Source: Sphingobacterium sp. N143 | Lineage (GTDB): Bacteria > Bacteroidota > Bacteroidia > Sphingobacteriales > Sphingobacteriaceae | DNA: 64,000 nucleotides | Direction: 5' to 3' | Assembly: GCF_030325625.1 (NCBI RefSeq) | Contig: NZ_JACAIS010000001.1 | Location: 434,001-498,000 of the forward strand | Shown here: in pieces, positions 28,049 through 38,460 of the stretch | Position numbering within the stretch: the first letter of the stretch is position 1 | Layout: each line of letters begins with the position of its first letter | Notes under the pieces: model-generated | Told to the model about the DNA's origin: nothing | The model's database searches: none | Seen by the model: the letters and a program-made list of their open reading frames with translations, nothing else | Translations under genes and position numbers: made by a program

Positions 28049-29362
28049 ATGAAAATTGTATTTTTAACACTGGCATTGCTGTGCTCTCTTTTCACACGGG
28101 GACAGGGTGGCTTTGTTTTAAAAGAAAAAAGTAAGGCTAAATTCCCTTTTATTTTTGTTCATAATCTAGTGATTATTCCGGTTCAGGTCAATGGCTATCC
28201 CATGAATTTCTTACTGGATACAGGCGTGAAAGAAACCATGATTTTTGGCGAAACGCTGAACTCGATCGATAGCGCGGTTTTTGTCAATAAATTCCAGGGC
28301 TTAGGTAAAGATGAAGGGTTAGATGGTTATTTGTCTATAAATAACCAGGTTAATGTGGCTCATGTATATGAAGATCTAGATCATCCAATTTATATTCTCA
28401 ATAACGCACATATCGATATTTCAACACGTATAGGCGTAGAAATCAATGGTATCATGGGCAGCCGTTTTTTTCAGGGGCATTGTGTTGAATTGGATTTTCT
28501 CAAACATCGGATCACCTTATATCAGCAAGGAGTAGTACCCAAAGGGCTCCATAAAATGCAACGCTTACCAATGGATATGATAAATAACAGGCCTTATGTT
28601 TCGGTTGCTTTTGATCAGGACTCCACAGAAATCAAAGGCCGTGTCTTGATTGATATGGGAAATAGTGATGCCTTAATGCTCATCCCGGATAGGCTGAAAG
28701 GCTTTTCCATTCGATCACCCTATATTTTGGATTATATAGGTCAGGGATTTAATGGTGAGATTTATGGTAAGAGAAACCGGATCAAATCGTTGAAAATAGG
28801 AGAATTTACCATGGATTTTCCACTTGTTGCCTACCCTGAATTGACATCCTTGCAGCACGCAGCTTTTGTCAGCGAACGGATCGGCTCCATTGGAAATGAA
28901 CTTCTACGCCGATTTAAGATTGTGTTGGACTATCCAAATAAGGCCATTTACCTGAGAAAGAACCGCAACTTTGATAAGTTCTACTACCTCAATATGAGTG
29001 GGCTTGAAGTTATACATGATGGGATAACCTATGAAAAAGAACAAGTGCCTGTGGCTTTAAAGAAAGATGGAGGAATAGAAATCCGAATGGATAATAGCGT
29101 TCAGTTTCGTTTTGTGTTGAGAAATCTATATAAAGTGGCTATGGTCAGGGCAGAGTCACCCGCTGCAATCGCAGGCTTGAAAGCCGAAGACAAAATTCTG
29201 AAAATCAATGGCAGGTCAGCTTCTTCTTATTCACTGGAATCTATCAATAATCTATTTAAATCTGAAGAAGGAAAAGAAATACGGTTAAAGATAGCAAGGG
29301 CTGAGCAGGAGCTGGAGTTTGAATTTCATTTAAAGGACCCATTGCCATTTCAGCTGAATTAA
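28049..29362 (+). CDS. Secreted aspartyl protease-like protein with PDZ domain
   Basis: This 437-residue protein has a signal peptide (ending near R-G-Q-G). Two retropepsin-like half-domains follow: the first has F-L-L-D-T-G-V near residue 56, a proper D-T-G active site. The second has L-I-D-M-G-N near residue 207, where the usual T or S is replaced by Met. The C-terminal 100 residues are a PDZ domain (R-A-E-S-P-A-A-I-A-G-L-K-A-E-D-K-I-L-K-I-N-G). This arrangement is common in Bacteroidota envelope proteins annotated as aspartyl protease family. Whether it is proteolytic is not known. It appears to be a single-gene unit. Confidence 0.83.
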   Translation: MKIVFLTLALLCSLFTRGQGGFVLKEKSKAKFPFIFVHNLVIIPVQVNGYPMNFLLDTGVKETMIFGETLNSIDSAVFVNKFQGLGKDEGLDGYLSINNQVNVAHVYEDLDHPIYILNNAHIDISTRIGVEINGIMGSRFFQGHCVELDFLKHRITLYQQGVVPKGLHKMQRLPMDMINNRPYVSVAFDQDSTEIKGRVLIDMGNSDALMLIPDRLKGFSIRSPYILDYIGQGFNGEIYGKRNRIKSLKIGEFTMDFPLVAYPELTSLQHAAFVSERIGSIGNELLRRFKIVLDYPNKAIYLRKNRNFDKFYYLNMSGLEVIHDGITYEKEQVPVALKKDGGIEIRMDNSVQFRFVLRNLYKVAMVRAESPAAIAGLKAEDKILKINGRSASSYSLESINNLFKSEEGKEIRLKIARAEQELEFEFHLKDPLPFQLN

Positions 29363-29639
29363 CATCCTGACCATTAGCGGGGGAGGCAGGTCCTATTTTT
29401 CTCTATTTTTTTATAACAACAAATAAGTCATTAGAAATGGTTTTTTTGGTGATATACCGTATTTTCTTTGGTTAAATGATGGCAGTGTAGAAAATAATTT
29501 GCTGAATTACCGCAATAATTGCTATCTTTAAGATGAATGATCTGACGTCGTGAAATAATCCGAAAAATTATTCCTCAGACTGAAAATAAACTTAAATACT
29601 GTCCATTAAATCATCGCTAGATTTTTATCCGGAGGGTTG

Positions 29640-30554
29640 ATGGATTATGCGAATCTAAATTTCGATATTATGATAAATTCTCCAGGTTATCTTTTTAGGG
29701 AGGCAATGACGAATGAAAAGCCCTTACAAGTCGTAGGAGCCATCAATGCAAATCATGCCCTTTTGGCCGAACAGGCGGGGTTTAAAGCATTATACCTTTC
29801 CGGTGGTGGCGTTGCTGCTGGCTCATTGGGGGTGCCTGATCTGGGCATTACGACACTTCAGGATGTTTTAATTGATGTGGACCGTATTACAAACGTGTGT
29901 AAACTGCCTTTGATGGTGGACATTGATACCGGTTTTGGACCCTCTGCATTTAATGTGGCGCGAACGATCAAATCGTTGATTAAAGCTGGTGCTGCTGCTG
30001 TTCATATGGAAGATCAGGTGGGGGCCAAGCGCTGTGGACATCGTCCTGGAAAGGAAATTGTTGCTAAAGGAGAGATGGTTGACCGTCTGAAAGCCGCGGT
30101 TGATGCACGTACCGATCCGCACTTTGTTATTGGTGCACGTACCGATGCCCTGGCTTCAGAAGGATTAGAACGGACATTAGAAAGAGCTGTCGCTTATAAA
30201 GAAGCTGGCGCTGATTTTATTTTTGCTGAAGCTGTCCATAATTTGGCCGAGTATGTGCGTTTTAGCGAAGCAACAGGCCTGCCCATATTGGCCAATATTA
30301 CCGAATTTGGGCAGACACCTTTGTTCAATCTGCATGAGTTAAGACAGGCTAATGTGTCCATTGTTCTGTATCCCTTATCAGCATTCCGGGCAGCCAACCA
30401 GGCTGCAACAGCAGTCTATCACCATATTCGTCAGGATGGTGATCAGGGACAAGTATTGGGGCGTATGCAAACACGGGAGGAACTCTACCAAAGCATCGAT
30501 TATTATGCATACGAAAATCGATTGGATCAATTGTTCAATAATGATAAAACATAA
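29640..30554 (+). CDS. prpB: 2-methylisocitrate lyase
   Basis: This enzyme of the isocitrate lyase/PEP mutase family splits 2-methylisocitrate into pyruvate and succinate in the methylcitrate cycle. It has the catalytic K-R-C-G-H-R-P motif, D-I-D-T-G-F-G (metal site), and long stretches typical of PrpB such as [12 protein letters not shown]. The frame opens at a TTG (29637), and the ATG at 29640 follows GGAGG closely. A second ATG at 29670 (M-I-N-S-P-G-Y) puts the catalytic Cys at about residue 122, nearly as in E. coli PrpB (123), and may be the real start. It is the first gene of prpBCD. A TTG with TATCTTTA lies about 100 bases upstream as a possible promoter. Confidence 0.93.
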   Translation: MDYANLNFDIMINSPGYLFREAMTNEKPLQVVGAINANHALLAEQAGFKALYLSGGGVAAGSLGVPDLGITTLQDVLIDVDRITNVCKLPLMVDIDTGFGPSAFNVARTIKSLIKAGAAAVHMEDQVGAKRCGHRPGKEIVAKGEMVDRLKAAVDARTDPHFVIGARTDALASEGLERTLERAVAYKEAGADFIFAEAVHNLAEYVRFSEATGLPILANITEFGQTPLFNLHELRQANVSIVLYPLSAFRAANQAATAVYHHIRQDGDQGQVLGRMQTREELYQSIDYYAYENRLDQLFNNDKT

Positions 30555-30614
30555 GGTCAACCTGTTCACCTAACGATGAGAAAGGGTTCGATCATGAAGA
30601 CTTAAATTATTCAG

Positions 30615-31766
30615 ATGAAAGAGACAAATGAAACTGGTTTTAAACCGAAGAAAAGCGTAGCACTTTCTGGTGTCCCCGCAGGTAATACAGCACTCAGTAC
30701 AGTAGGGAAAAGTGGCAACGACCTGCATTATAGAGGATATGATATTTTAGATTTGGCGCATCAGGCAAGTTTTGAAGAGGTCGCCTATCTGTTGATATAT
30801 GGTAATTTACCTACTCAGTCGCAATTAGCGACCTATCAGAGCCAATTGATCAGTCAGCGGGGTTTACCGATCACTGTTCAGCAGGTACTGAAACAATTAC
30901 CTTCGACGGCACATGCCATGGATGTGTTACGCACGTATGTGTCTTTTTTTGGAAGTGTAAGCCCTGAAAAGGACAATCACTCCATTGCGGGAGCAAGGGA
31001 CATTGCCAATCGTCTTATGGCCTCTATGGCTTCAGCCTTGTTATACTGGTATCACTTTAGTCAGCATGGCCGTGAAATTCAGGTAGAGACTTCGGACGCT
31101 ACTTTGGGGGGGCATTTTTTGCATTTGCTCCATGGAAAAGTTCCGCCGGAATCCTGGGTAAAGGCGATGCAGATCTCATTGAACCTGTATGCCGAACATG
31201 AGTTTAATGCATCAACTTTCACTGCTCGGGTAATTGCTGGAACAGGATCGGATATGTATTCTTGTATTGCCGGTGCGATTGGGGCTTTGCGAGGGCCGAA
31301 ACATGGAGGAGCAAATGAAGTCGCATTTGAGATTCAGAGCCGCTACGCGAATGCTGATGAAGCCGAAGCCGATATTCGTAAACGCTTGGCCAACAAAGAA
31401 GTGATCATAGGCTTTGGGCATCCTGTCTATAGCATTTCAGACCCGAGAAACCAGGTGATCAAACAGGTTGCCAAAGAATTGTCCGAAGAAGCCGGTGATA
31501 TGACGCTCTACTTAATTGCCGAACGCCTGGAAAAAGTGATGTGGGATGAAAAGAAGATGTTTCCAAATTTGGATTGGTATTCAGCTGTGTCCTATCATCT
31601 CATGGGGGTACCCACTGAAATGTTTACCCCACTGTTTGTATTGTCGCGCATCACCGGTTGGTCAGCACATGTTTTTGAACAACGACAGGATGGAAAAATC
31701 ATCCGTCCGAGTGCAACCTATATTGGTCCGGATGACCGGCCTTTTGTTCCGATCTCGGAAAGATAG
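30615..31766 (+). CDS. prpC: 2-methylcitrate synthase
   Basis: This 383-residue member of the citrate synthase family condenses propionyl-CoA with oxaloacetate. Active-site regions visible are R-G-Y-D-I-L-D-L-A near the N-terminus, [23 protein letters not shown], the catalytic His in G-F-G-H-P-V-Y, and the C-terminal [14 protein letters not shown]. The length and the R-x-Y-I/D-I motifs fit methylcitrate synthase, but a dual citrate/methylcitrate activity is common in this family. It lies 60 bases after prpB and 140 before prpD. Confidence 0.92.
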   Translation: MKETNETGFKPKKSVALSGVPAGNTALSTVGKSGNDLHYRGYDILDLAHQASFEEVAYLLIYGNLPTQSQLATYQSQLISQRGLPITVQQVLKQLPSTAHAMDVLRTYVSFFGSVSPEKDNHSIAGARDIANRLMASMASALLYWYHFSQHGREIQVETSDATLGGHFLHLLHGKVPPESWVKAMQISLNLYAEHEFNASTFTARVIAGTGSDMYSCIAGAIGALRGPKHGGANEVAFEIQSRYANADEAEADIRKRLANKEVIIGFGHPVYSISDPRNQVIKQVAKELSEEAGDMTLYLIAERLEKVMWDEKKMFPNLDWYSAVSYHLMGVPTEMFTPLFVLSRITGWSAHVFEQRQDGKIIRPSATYIGPDDRPFVPISER

Positions 31767-31906
31767 GTTGTTATATTTGTGACTGATAGGATGTTGTGGT
31801 GGTTGTTTAAGTCATCGGTATAAGAGAATGCGCTGCCTTAGTCAATAAAAATACAGGTCGCAAAAATAATTAGATAAGGATGTAAGTCCAACCAAGAAAT
31901 AAAGTA

Positions 31907-33358
31907 ATGAGCTCAACTATAATAAATGAAAGACCTCAACCTGATCAGGTTTTGGAGGCAATTGTGGACTATGTTTTAAATTATAAAATTCAGAGTAAGG
32001 TTGCTTGGAACACGGCCTTTTACTGTTTTTTAGATACCATCGGCTGCGGTTTGGAAGCATTGACGTACCCTGCTTGCACAAAATTATTGGGGCCTGTTGT
32101 TCCGGGGACGATTGTTCCTGAGGGAGCGAAGGTACCCGGAACAAACTACCAGCTGGATCCCATACAAGCGGCTTTTAATATCGGGACTATTATTCGTTGG
32201 TTGGATTTTAATGATACTTGGCTTGCGGCAGAGTGGGGGCATCCCTCTGATAATCTGGGCGGTATTTTGGCCACTGCGGATTGGTTGAGCCGGACGAGAA
32301 TTGCTAAAGGGGAGAAACCGCTGAAAATGAACCAGGTTCTGGAAGCGATGATTATGGCGCATGAGATCCAGGGAGTACTGGCTCTGGAAAATTCGTTTAA
32401 TAAAGTAGGATTGGATCATGTCATTCTCGTGAAAGTCGCTTCTACAGCGGTAGTCGGTAGGTTACTGGGTCTGAGCAAAGATGAACTGCTCAATGCAGTT
32501 TCTTTGGCTTTTGTGGACGGACAAGCATTGCGTACGTATCGTCATGCTCCAAATACCGGAAGCCGAAAATCCTGGGCTGCAGGTGATGCTACATCCCGTG
32601 CTGTGCGATTGGCACTAATTGCAAAAACAGGTGAAATGGGCTACCCATCGGCATTGACCGCACCCGGATGGGGCTTCTATGATGTTTCATTTAAGGGGAA
32701 TCCCTTTAAATTCCAGCGTGAATACGGCTCTTATGTCATGGAAAATATTCTGTTCAAGATTTCATTCCCAGCCGAATTCCACGCGCAAACGGCTGCTGAA
32801 GCAGCGATGCAATTGCATCAGCAGTTGCTACAATTCGGAAAAAATAGCCATGATATTGACCGTGTTACTATTCGGACACATGAAGCGGCGATCCGGATTA
32901 TCGATAAAAAAGGCCCCTTGCATAACCCGGCCGACCGTGATCACTGTATTCAGTACATGGTGGCGGTACCGCTTATTTTTGGTCGTCTGACAGCCGAAGA
33001 TTATGAAGATCATGTCGCCGCAGATAGCCGTATTGATGCTTTACGTGAAAAGATCTCTTGTGTGGAGGATCCTCAGTTTACACGAGATTATCATGATCCT
33101 CAAAAACGGGCCATTTCAAATGCATTGACGGTTGTATTAAAGGATGGCACTGTGCTGCCAGAACTGGTTGTTGAATATCCCATTGGCCATCCAAGACGCA
33201 GGGAAGAAGGAATCCCTAAACTGATTGAAAAATATAAGCGCAATCTTGCCCGTGTTTTTTCAGAAAAACAACAGCAGGAACTACTTGGAGTGACCCTGGA
33301 TTATGATACTTTTATCGAACAGGATGTTGCTGGTCTGATGGATCTTTTTGAACGTTAA
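31907..33358 (+). CDS. prpD: 2-methylcitrate dehydratase
   Basis: This 483-residue MmgE/PrpD family enzyme dehydrates 2-methylcitrate to 2-methyl-cis-aconitate. Motifs include [19 protein letters not shown] and the C-terminal [10 protein letters not shown], both strongly conserved in PrpD. Together with PrpB and PrpC, and an aconitase elsewhere, it completes conversion of propionyl-CoA to pyruvate. No acnD, prpF or prpR neighbour is present. A hairpin terminator follows within 25 bases. Confidence 0.94.
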   Translation: MSSTIINERPQPDQVLEAIVDYVLNYKIQSKVAWNTAFYCFLDTIGCGLEALTYPACTKLLGPVVPGTIVPEGAKVPGTNYQLDPIQAAFNIGTIIRWLDFNDTWLAAEWGHPSDNLGGILATADWLSRTRIAKGEKPLKMNQVLEAMIMAHEIQGVLALENSFNKVGLDHVILVKVASTAVVGRLLGLSKDELLNAVSLAFVDGQALRTYRHAPNTGSRKSWAAGDATSRAVRLALIAKTGEMGYPSALTAPGWGFYDVSFKGNPFKFQREYGSYVMENILFKISFPAEFHAQTAAEAAMQLHQQLLQFGKNSHDIDRVTIRTHEAAIRIIDKKGPLHNPADRDHCIQYMVAVPLIFGRLTAEDYEDHVAADSRIDALREKISCVEDPQFTRDYHDPQKRAISNALTVVLKDGTVLPELVVEYPIGHPRRREEGIPKLIEKYKRNLARVFSEKQQQELLGVTLDYDTFIEQDVAGLMDLFER

Positions 33359-33381
33359 TAGAAAGGTATAGGCCAGTACTG

Positions 33382-33420
33382 AAAGGCCTTTGATAGCGTT
33401 CCTATCAAAGGCCTTTTTTT
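33382..33420. terminator. Terminator between prpD and the convergent fad operon
   Basis: 15-bp arms (AAAGGCCTTTGATAG 33382-33396 with its complement from 33402) followed on the plus strand by seven T. Confidence 0.88.
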
Positions 33421-33499
33421 ATTGATCGCCCATCTACTAAGAATTTCTTCATGGAATGCCCGGCCATGGAGATCATTTTCCTACCTAGGACATTTGATA

Positions 33500-35620
33500 T
33501 TAGGCATGGGATGGCCAGTTTGAAGAGAAACCCTGGTAGAATGCGAAGTTTTTGCCAGCCAGTTCTCGTAAGGATTCAGGAACCTCCCATTGTTCACCAT
33601 GAGGGATAAACGATTGGCACTCCTGCACAAAGATGGGAAGTGTTGTCTGGTCCATATGTCCAAATACACCGCCTGTTTGTGCGGCGTAGCCCACCCCGAG
33701 GATTGAACCGATGTCACCATCGATGGGCTGCTCCAGCACACCTTCTTCGAGGCAACGATAGCTGTCCAATGCCATTACATGTAGAAGTCTTTTACGGATG
33801 ATCCGTTGATCGGGAATTTCTTTTAGGAAAGTAATAGCCGGGTCCTGCCAGATGATTTTGTTTCTGGAATCTTTATTATAATCGTAAAAGCCTTGTCCCG
33901 ATTTTCGTCCATGCCTGCCCAGGTCAATCATACTTTTTAAATATGCATATGCACGTTGCTGACTAGGATGCAACGTTGGAAGCTGATCGTAAACATGGAG
34001 CATCAAATCCAGGGAAATTTCATCAAGCACCGCAAGGGGGCCAACGGCAAAACCAGCTGCCCAAGCTTCCTGCTCAATCACTGTCGCCGGGATACCTTCA
34101 AGCAACATGGTGATGGCTTCCAACAGATAATTGAAAAAAATACGGGAAGTAAAAAAACCTGGGCCATCATGGACAATAATGGGAATTTTTCCCAGGCGTA
34201 AAGCTATGGCAACAGCCTTTGTTAATGTACTGTGGCTGGTCTTTTCACCACAGATGATTTCAACCAGTGGCATGCGGTCCACCGGAGAGAAAAAATGCAT
34301 GCCGATAAAGCACTCGGGCTTGTTTGTTACAGACGCTAGCGTGGTTATTGGAAGCGATGTTGTATTGGAAGCAAAAATACCCTGTTCTGTCAAGTATGGG
34401 ATGCTCTCACGGCTTACTGTTGCTTTCAGGTTGATATCTTCAAATACAGCTTCTATGATTAGGTCAGAGCCCTGGAGATCAGCCGTGGTAGCACTGGGGG
34501 TTATGTTGGAAAGAAGCAGTTGCTGTTGTGCCGTGTTCATCAGCCCTTTGGCCACAAGTTTGTCACATAGATTTACAGCATAGGCTTTACCCTGTTGGGC
34601 CTGGGCAAGACTAACATCTTTTAACAGCACTTCAATACCGGCCCGTGCAGCTTCGAAGGCTATGCCTGAGCCCATCATTCCGGCACCGAGGATACCTATC
34701 TTACGGACATCAGGGTGTTTGTTAGGCTTGCCTCGATCGCTGTTTTTTGCCTGCTGAATTCCATAATAAAGCGTACGGATCATATGCGCGGGTTCGGAGC
34801 TGTTGAATACATTCTGAAAGGCCATCGTTTCTCTAGCAGCAGCATCTTTTAAGTCTGCTACAGGTAAGTCAGACAATAATGCGATCACAGCATTTGTACT
34901 CGGTAGTAAGTCTCTGGTTTTCATTTGTATAGCAGAGATGTGTTCCTTGAATTCTTCCGTTGGTGGGGAGCTTTTATGGGTATGGGTGAATGACGTTTGA
35001 TTGTTCAATATCCAGGTTTTGGCCATGGGGATATTTTCATCTTTGGTACCCAGCTGGTCCAGCAGGCCTAATTCAAGAGCCTCTTGAGCCGTTAGCAGTT
35101 TACCGCTCGTTAAGAGGTCAAAGCTATTGCTTGAGCCAATGATCCTGGGTAAGTGGATGGTGCTACCAAAACCAGTGAATAGGCCAAATTTGCTTTCCGG
35201 AAAGCCCAGTTTGATTTTGTGATCCGAAATGCGATAGTCCGACCAGAGCATGGCTGCCAGTCCGATAGCTGTACAGCTATCTTCAAAAATAGAAACGATA
35301 GGTTTCCCATAAGAAACCCAGTTTGCTGATCTCCGTATGGTGGATTGTATTTCATCAATATTCGCCTGTCCTTGGGCAAATTGTTCAAATAGCTGAACGT
35401 AATCCATGGATCCCTGAGGAAGTGGACAGGTATAAACCAGTCCACGGATTTCGTTCTGTTCAAGCAGCTGTGAGACCAAGTCGACGAATTGGCCCATATG
35501 GTCTGCAATTTGTGGGTTTATAACTGAAGCATCGCTGAGCGGTCTTACGGTGACAATATGTTGAGCGTCACATTGAACTTCAAAGAGCGGATGTGTGAGA
35601 TATGTCTTATTTTCATTCAT
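33500..35620 (-). CDS. Bifunctional enoyl-CoA hydratase / 3-hydroxyacyl-CoA dehydrogenase (FadJ-like)
   Basis: This 706-residue protein has an N-terminal crotonase domain (about 1-200) and a 3-hydroxyacyl-CoA dehydrogenase with duplicated C-terminal domains. The NAD site is I-L-G-A-G-M-M-G-S-G-I near residue 305, and the catalytic His is in G-M-H-F-F-S-P-V-D-R-M-P-L-V-E-I. In the crotonase part, the second catalytic Glu is present (G-F-P-E-S-K). The segment that should read G-G-G-x-E, holding the oxyanion glycines and first Glu, reads A-I-G-L-A, so the first Glu is replaced by Ala. Hydratase activity may be absent or altered. It is cotranscribed with the acyl-CoA dehydrogenase 30 bases upstream. 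Confidence 0.88.
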   Translation of the reverse strand: MNENKTYLTHPLFEVQCDAQHIVTVRPLSDASVINPQIADHMGQFVDLVSQLLEQNEIRGLVYTCPLPQGSMDYVQLFEQFAQGQANIDEIQSTIRRSANWVSYGKPIVSIFEDSCTAIGLAAMLWSDYRISDHKIKLGFPESKFGLFTGFGSTIHLPRIIGSSNSFDLLTSGKLLTAQEALELGLLDQLGTKDENIPMAKTWILNNQTSFTHTHKSSPPTEEFKEHISAIQMKTRDLLPSTNAVIALLSDLPVADLKDAAARETMAFQNVFNSSEPAHMIRTLYYGIQQAKNSDRGKPNKHPDVRKIGILGAGMMGSGIAFEAARAGIEVLLKDVSLAQAQQGKAYAVNLCDKLVAKGLMNTAQQQLLLSNITPSATTADLQGSDLIIEAVFEDINLKATVSRESIPYLTEQGIFASNTTSLPITTLASVTNKPECFIGMHFFSPVDRMPLVEIICGEKTSHSTLTKAVAIALRLGKIPIIVHDGPGFFTSRIFFNYLLEAITMLLEGIPATVIEQEAWAAGFAVGPLAVLDEISLDLMLHVYDQLPTLHPSQQRAYAYLKSMIDLGRHGRKSGQGFYDYNKDSRNKIIWQDPAITFLKEIPDQRIIRKRLLHVMALDSYRCLEEGVLEQPIDGDIGSILGVGYAAQTGGVFGHMDQTTLPIFVQECQSFIPHGEQWEVPESLRELAGKNFAFYQGFSSNWPSHA

Positions 35621-35650
35621 GACAAAGTAGTGTTGTTGTACACGAGCAGT

Positions 35651-36829
35651 TTATTTTGACCCGGCAATATTCGATGAATAGTTGACTTTATCAATTGTTA
35701 TTTTAGCGATGATTTCGAGCATAATTTCAGAGGTGCCGCCGATAATAGTGCCTACACGGACGTCCCGATACAAGCGTGCTATTTTATAATCTTCGGTAAA
35801 ACCATAGCCGCCAAAAAGCTGAATGCACTGATTGATGACCTGAACAGCAAGTTCACTGGCCTGTAGTTTGGCTATGGAGCATTCCTGTACGGCATATTCA
35901 TTCCGATTTTGGAGATCACAACACTGTTGAACGAAGGCTTTCGTGGTCGCCATATCTGCGACCATTTGAGCAATACGATGGCGGATCGACTGAAATTCCT
36001 GGACTTTTTTTCCAAAGACGTCCCGTTGACTGATATAATCCAAGGTATATTTCAATGCAGAATCTGCGGTCGCCAAACTATGGATAGCAGCGGTAAGCCG
36101 TTCCAGTTGCAGGCCATTCATCAGGTAATGGAACCCTTCTCCTTCCGTTCCAATAAGCTGGGAAGCCGGTACGCGGACATTGTCAAATCCCAGCTCAGCA
36201 GTATCGGATGCGTGCCAACCCAATTTTTTGATCTTATTGGCAGTAACACCTATGGCATTTCGATCAATAAGCAATAAGCTGATCCCTTTGGAGCCCTGAT
36301 CTGGTGCTGTTTTTACGGCGGTGATAAAAAAATCACCATAATATCCATTGGTGATGAAGGTTTTGGAACCATTAACAATATAATCATCTCCCTCACGGAC
36401 TGCGGTTGTTTTAATCTGCTTGACATCTGAGCCCGCACCTGGCTCCGTGATGGCCACGGCACTGATCAATTCGCCTGCAATTACAGGCTTTAAATAACGT
36501 GTTTTCAATTCTTCGGAACCATATTTGAGCAAATAAGGAGCGGACATATATTGAATGACCAAGGCTGAAATAGCAAAGCCACCTGAAAAACAATGGGACA
36601 ATTCTTCACAAAAAATCATTGAATAATAGAAATCCAGTTCTAGCCCACCATATGTCTCCGGGTAATTGAGCCCCATAAAACCCATGGCGCCCATTTTCTT
36701 CCAGATATTCCGGTCAATTTCTCCCTTTTCTTCCCAATCTTCAATATGGGGAACAATTTCTTTCTGAATAAATGTGCGTAGTGTTTCGCGAAAAATGTGA
36801 TGTTCAGCGGTCAACCTGCTTGTCTGCAT
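35651..36829 (-). CDS. Acyl-CoA dehydrogenase
   Basis: This 392-residue FAD enzyme performs the first step of beta-oxidation. Family marks are I-T-E-P-G-A-G-S-D, F-I-T-N-G-Y-Y-G-D, F-G-G-Y-G-F-T-E-D-Y and I-G-G-T-S-E-I-M. The position used for the catalytic Glu in medium-chain enzymes (Y-E-G-T) is Gly here (I-G-G-T). A Glu is present in helix G (L-Q-L-E-R-L-T-A-A), as in isovaleryl-CoA and long-chain dehydrogenases. That suggests a branched or long-chain acyl substrate (inference). It is the first gene of a two-gene operon with the FadJ-like gene and is divergent from the thiolase. Confidence 0.9.
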   Translation of the reverse strand: MQTSRLTAEHHIFRETLRTFIQKEIVPHIEDWEEKGEIDRNIWKKMGAMGFMGLNYPETYGGLELDFYYSMIFCEELSHCFSGGFAISALVIQYMSAPYLLKYGSEELKTRYLKPVIAGELISAVAITEPGAGSDVKQIKTTAVREGDDYIVNGSKTFITNGYYGDFFITAVKTAPDQGSKGISLLLIDRNAIGVTANKIKKLGWHASDTAELGFDNVRVPASQLIGTEGEGFHYLMNGLQLERLTAAIHSLATADSALKYTLDYISQRDVFGKKVQEFQSIRHRIAQMVADMATTKAFVQQCCDLQNRNEYAVQECSIAKLQASELAVQVINQCIQLFGGYGFTEDYKIARLYRDVRVGTIIGGTSEIMLEIIAKITIDKVNYSSNIAGSK

Positions 36830-37155
36830 AATCGTTTATTTTACTTTTGGTTATTGTTGGAGCCTAGTTGAATAGGCATTTAATAGGAATGTCTGTCGTA
36901 GACATGGATACCTAAACGAATTTAGTGAAAACAAATGGCTTTTTTACAAATTTTTATTGCTTATTTTTTGCTAAATTGACTATGTAGGGAGGTTTATTAA
37001 ATATTTATTTTTCATTTATTCTGTTTTATTAAAAAAAATGAAATCAGGTTGCTGTATTCTCTCAGTTATATTCTTTATCTTTAGGAGATAGAAGGCGCGG
37101 TTAAAGATAACCATTGACCGGCCAGGTTTTAGCAAACAATTATAAACTCAATAGC
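36830..37155. other. Divergent promoter region between acyl-CoA dehydrogenase and thiolase genes
   Basis: About 325 bases, AT-rich, without a protein-like frame. A TATCTTTA sequence at 37076-37083, one change from TAnnTTTG, with a TTG 24 bases upstream may be the thiolase promoter. No clear repeat or operator shared with the prp promoter was found, apart from the same TATCTTTA box. Confidence 0.4.
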
Positions 37156-38340
37156 ATGTCAAAGCGTGTATTTATAGTCGCCGCAAAGCGTAGCCCGATT
37201 GGGAGTTTTGGAGGTGGTTTATCGTCCGTTGCAGCAACAGCACTTGGTGCCCATGTGGTGCGTTCGGTACTTGATGAAACAGGTATTTCTGGTGAACTTG
37301 TTGATGAAATTATCATGGGCAGTGTTTTACAGGCCGGTCTCGGCCAGGCCCCAGCCCGTCAGGTTGCCCGTCTGGCGGGGTTGTCTGATCATGTCACTGC
37401 CACCACAGTAAATAAGGTATGTGCAAGTGGGATGAAAGCCATTGCATGTGCTGTACAGTCTATTTTATTGGATGATGCAGCGATTGTAATTGCCGGTGGG
37501 ATGGAAAGCATGAGCAGGGTTCCTTATTATACCGATAGTCTGCGTTGGGGCGCCAAATTTGGTGAACAAAAGCTGACCGATGGTTTGCAGCGGGATGGAT
37601 TAAGTGATGCGTACTCCCATGAAGCCATGGGAAATTTTGCTGAATTATGTGCTGAAAGATATAAGATCAGTCGGAAGGAGCAAGATGATTATGCCATAAA
37701 TTCCTATAAACGAAGCCTGGAAGCATGGCAAAAAAATAAGTTTGCCGCAGAAGTACAGCCCATCACTATTCAAACTCGTAAAGGGGAGCAAATTGTCTCG
37801 AGAGATGAAGAGTTTTCCCAGGTCAACTTTGATAAGATTTCCGCGCTTAAACCTGCATTTAAGAAGGATGGAACGGTCACAGCTGCCAATGCCTCGACAT
37901 TGAGTGATGGCGCTGCGGCAGTACTGCTGATGAGCGCGGAAAAAATGGAGGAACTGGGACTACGTCCGCTAGCGGAGATTATCGCTTATGCAGATGCCGA
38001 ACAAGAGCCCGAATGGTTTACGACAACACCAAGCCTTGTAACGGAAAAAGTGCTGAAAAAAGCTGGGCTAAGCCTTGCAGATATTGACTACTTTGAATTT
38101 AATGAAGCTTTTTCGGTTGTAGCGCTAGCGAATGCCCAAATCCTTGGATTGCCACTCCGTCAAGTGAATGTTTATGGGGGAGCAGTTTCTCTGGGGCATC
38201 CCTTGGGTTGCTCGGGGGCCCGAATCGTTGTCACATTGAGCAGTATCCTGCAACAGGAAGGCGGAACATTGGGACTCGCTGCAATTTGTAATGGTGGTGG
38301 CGGTGCCTCGGGAATGATTATCAAAAAGGTATTGCTGTAA
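37156..38340 (+). CDS. Acetyl-CoA C-acyltransferase (thiolase)
   Basis: A thiolase of about 394 residues. The frame opens at a TTG (37114), but the ATG at 37156 (M-S-K-R-V-F-I-V-A-A-K-R-S-P) matches the usual thiolase N-terminus. The nucleophilic Cys is in N-K-V-C-A-S-G-M-K-A, and the catalytic His and second Cys are in G-G-A-V-S-L-G-H-P-L-G-C-S-G-A-R and I-C-N-G-G-G-G-A-S-G. It cleaves 3-ketoacyl-CoA or condenses acetyl-CoA. With the divergent dehydrogenase and FadJ-like genes it completes a beta-oxidation set. The neighbouring prp operon suggests propionyl-CoA as an end product. Confidence 0.93.
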   Translation: MSKRVFIVAAKRSPIGSFGGGLSSVAATALGAHVVRSVLDETGISGELVDEIIMGSVLQAGLGQAPARQVARLAGLSDHVTATTVNKVCASGMKAIACAVQSILLDDAAIVIAGGMESMSRVPYYTDSLRWGAKFGEQKLTDGLQRDGLSDAYSHEAMGNFAELCAERYKISRKEQDDYAINSYKRSLEAWQKNKFAAEVQPITIQTRKGEQIVSRDEEFSQVNFDKISALKPAFKKDGTVTAANASTLSDGAAAVLLMSAEKMEELGLRPLAEIIAYADAEQEPEWFTTTPSLVTEKVLKKAGLSLADIDYFEFNEAFSVVALANAQILGLPLRQVNVYGGAVSLGHPLGCSGARIVVTLSSILQQEGGTLGLAAICNGGGGASGMIIKKVLL

Positions 38341-38342
38341 TT

Positions 38343-38387
38343 CTTCGTCCAGGTAAGACTATACAATTATATATTATCTGGACGAAG
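38343..38387 (+). terminator. Hairpin after the thiolase gene
   Basis: 10-bp arms (CTTCGTCCAG and its complement) with a 25-base AT-rich loop, 3 bases after the thiolase stop. No T run follows directly. Confidence 0.5.
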
Positions 38388-38460
38388 GGATTGCTTTTGT
38401 TTTTACGACGTTTTGGTACGTTGTTCGAAAATGGGGGCGAGGTCAGTATACATCCTGAAA

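Noticed and set aside
34131..34583. A 150-codon plus-strand frame inside the FadJ-like gene
   Set aside because: Antisense shadow of a strongly supported gene, with no recognisable protein features.
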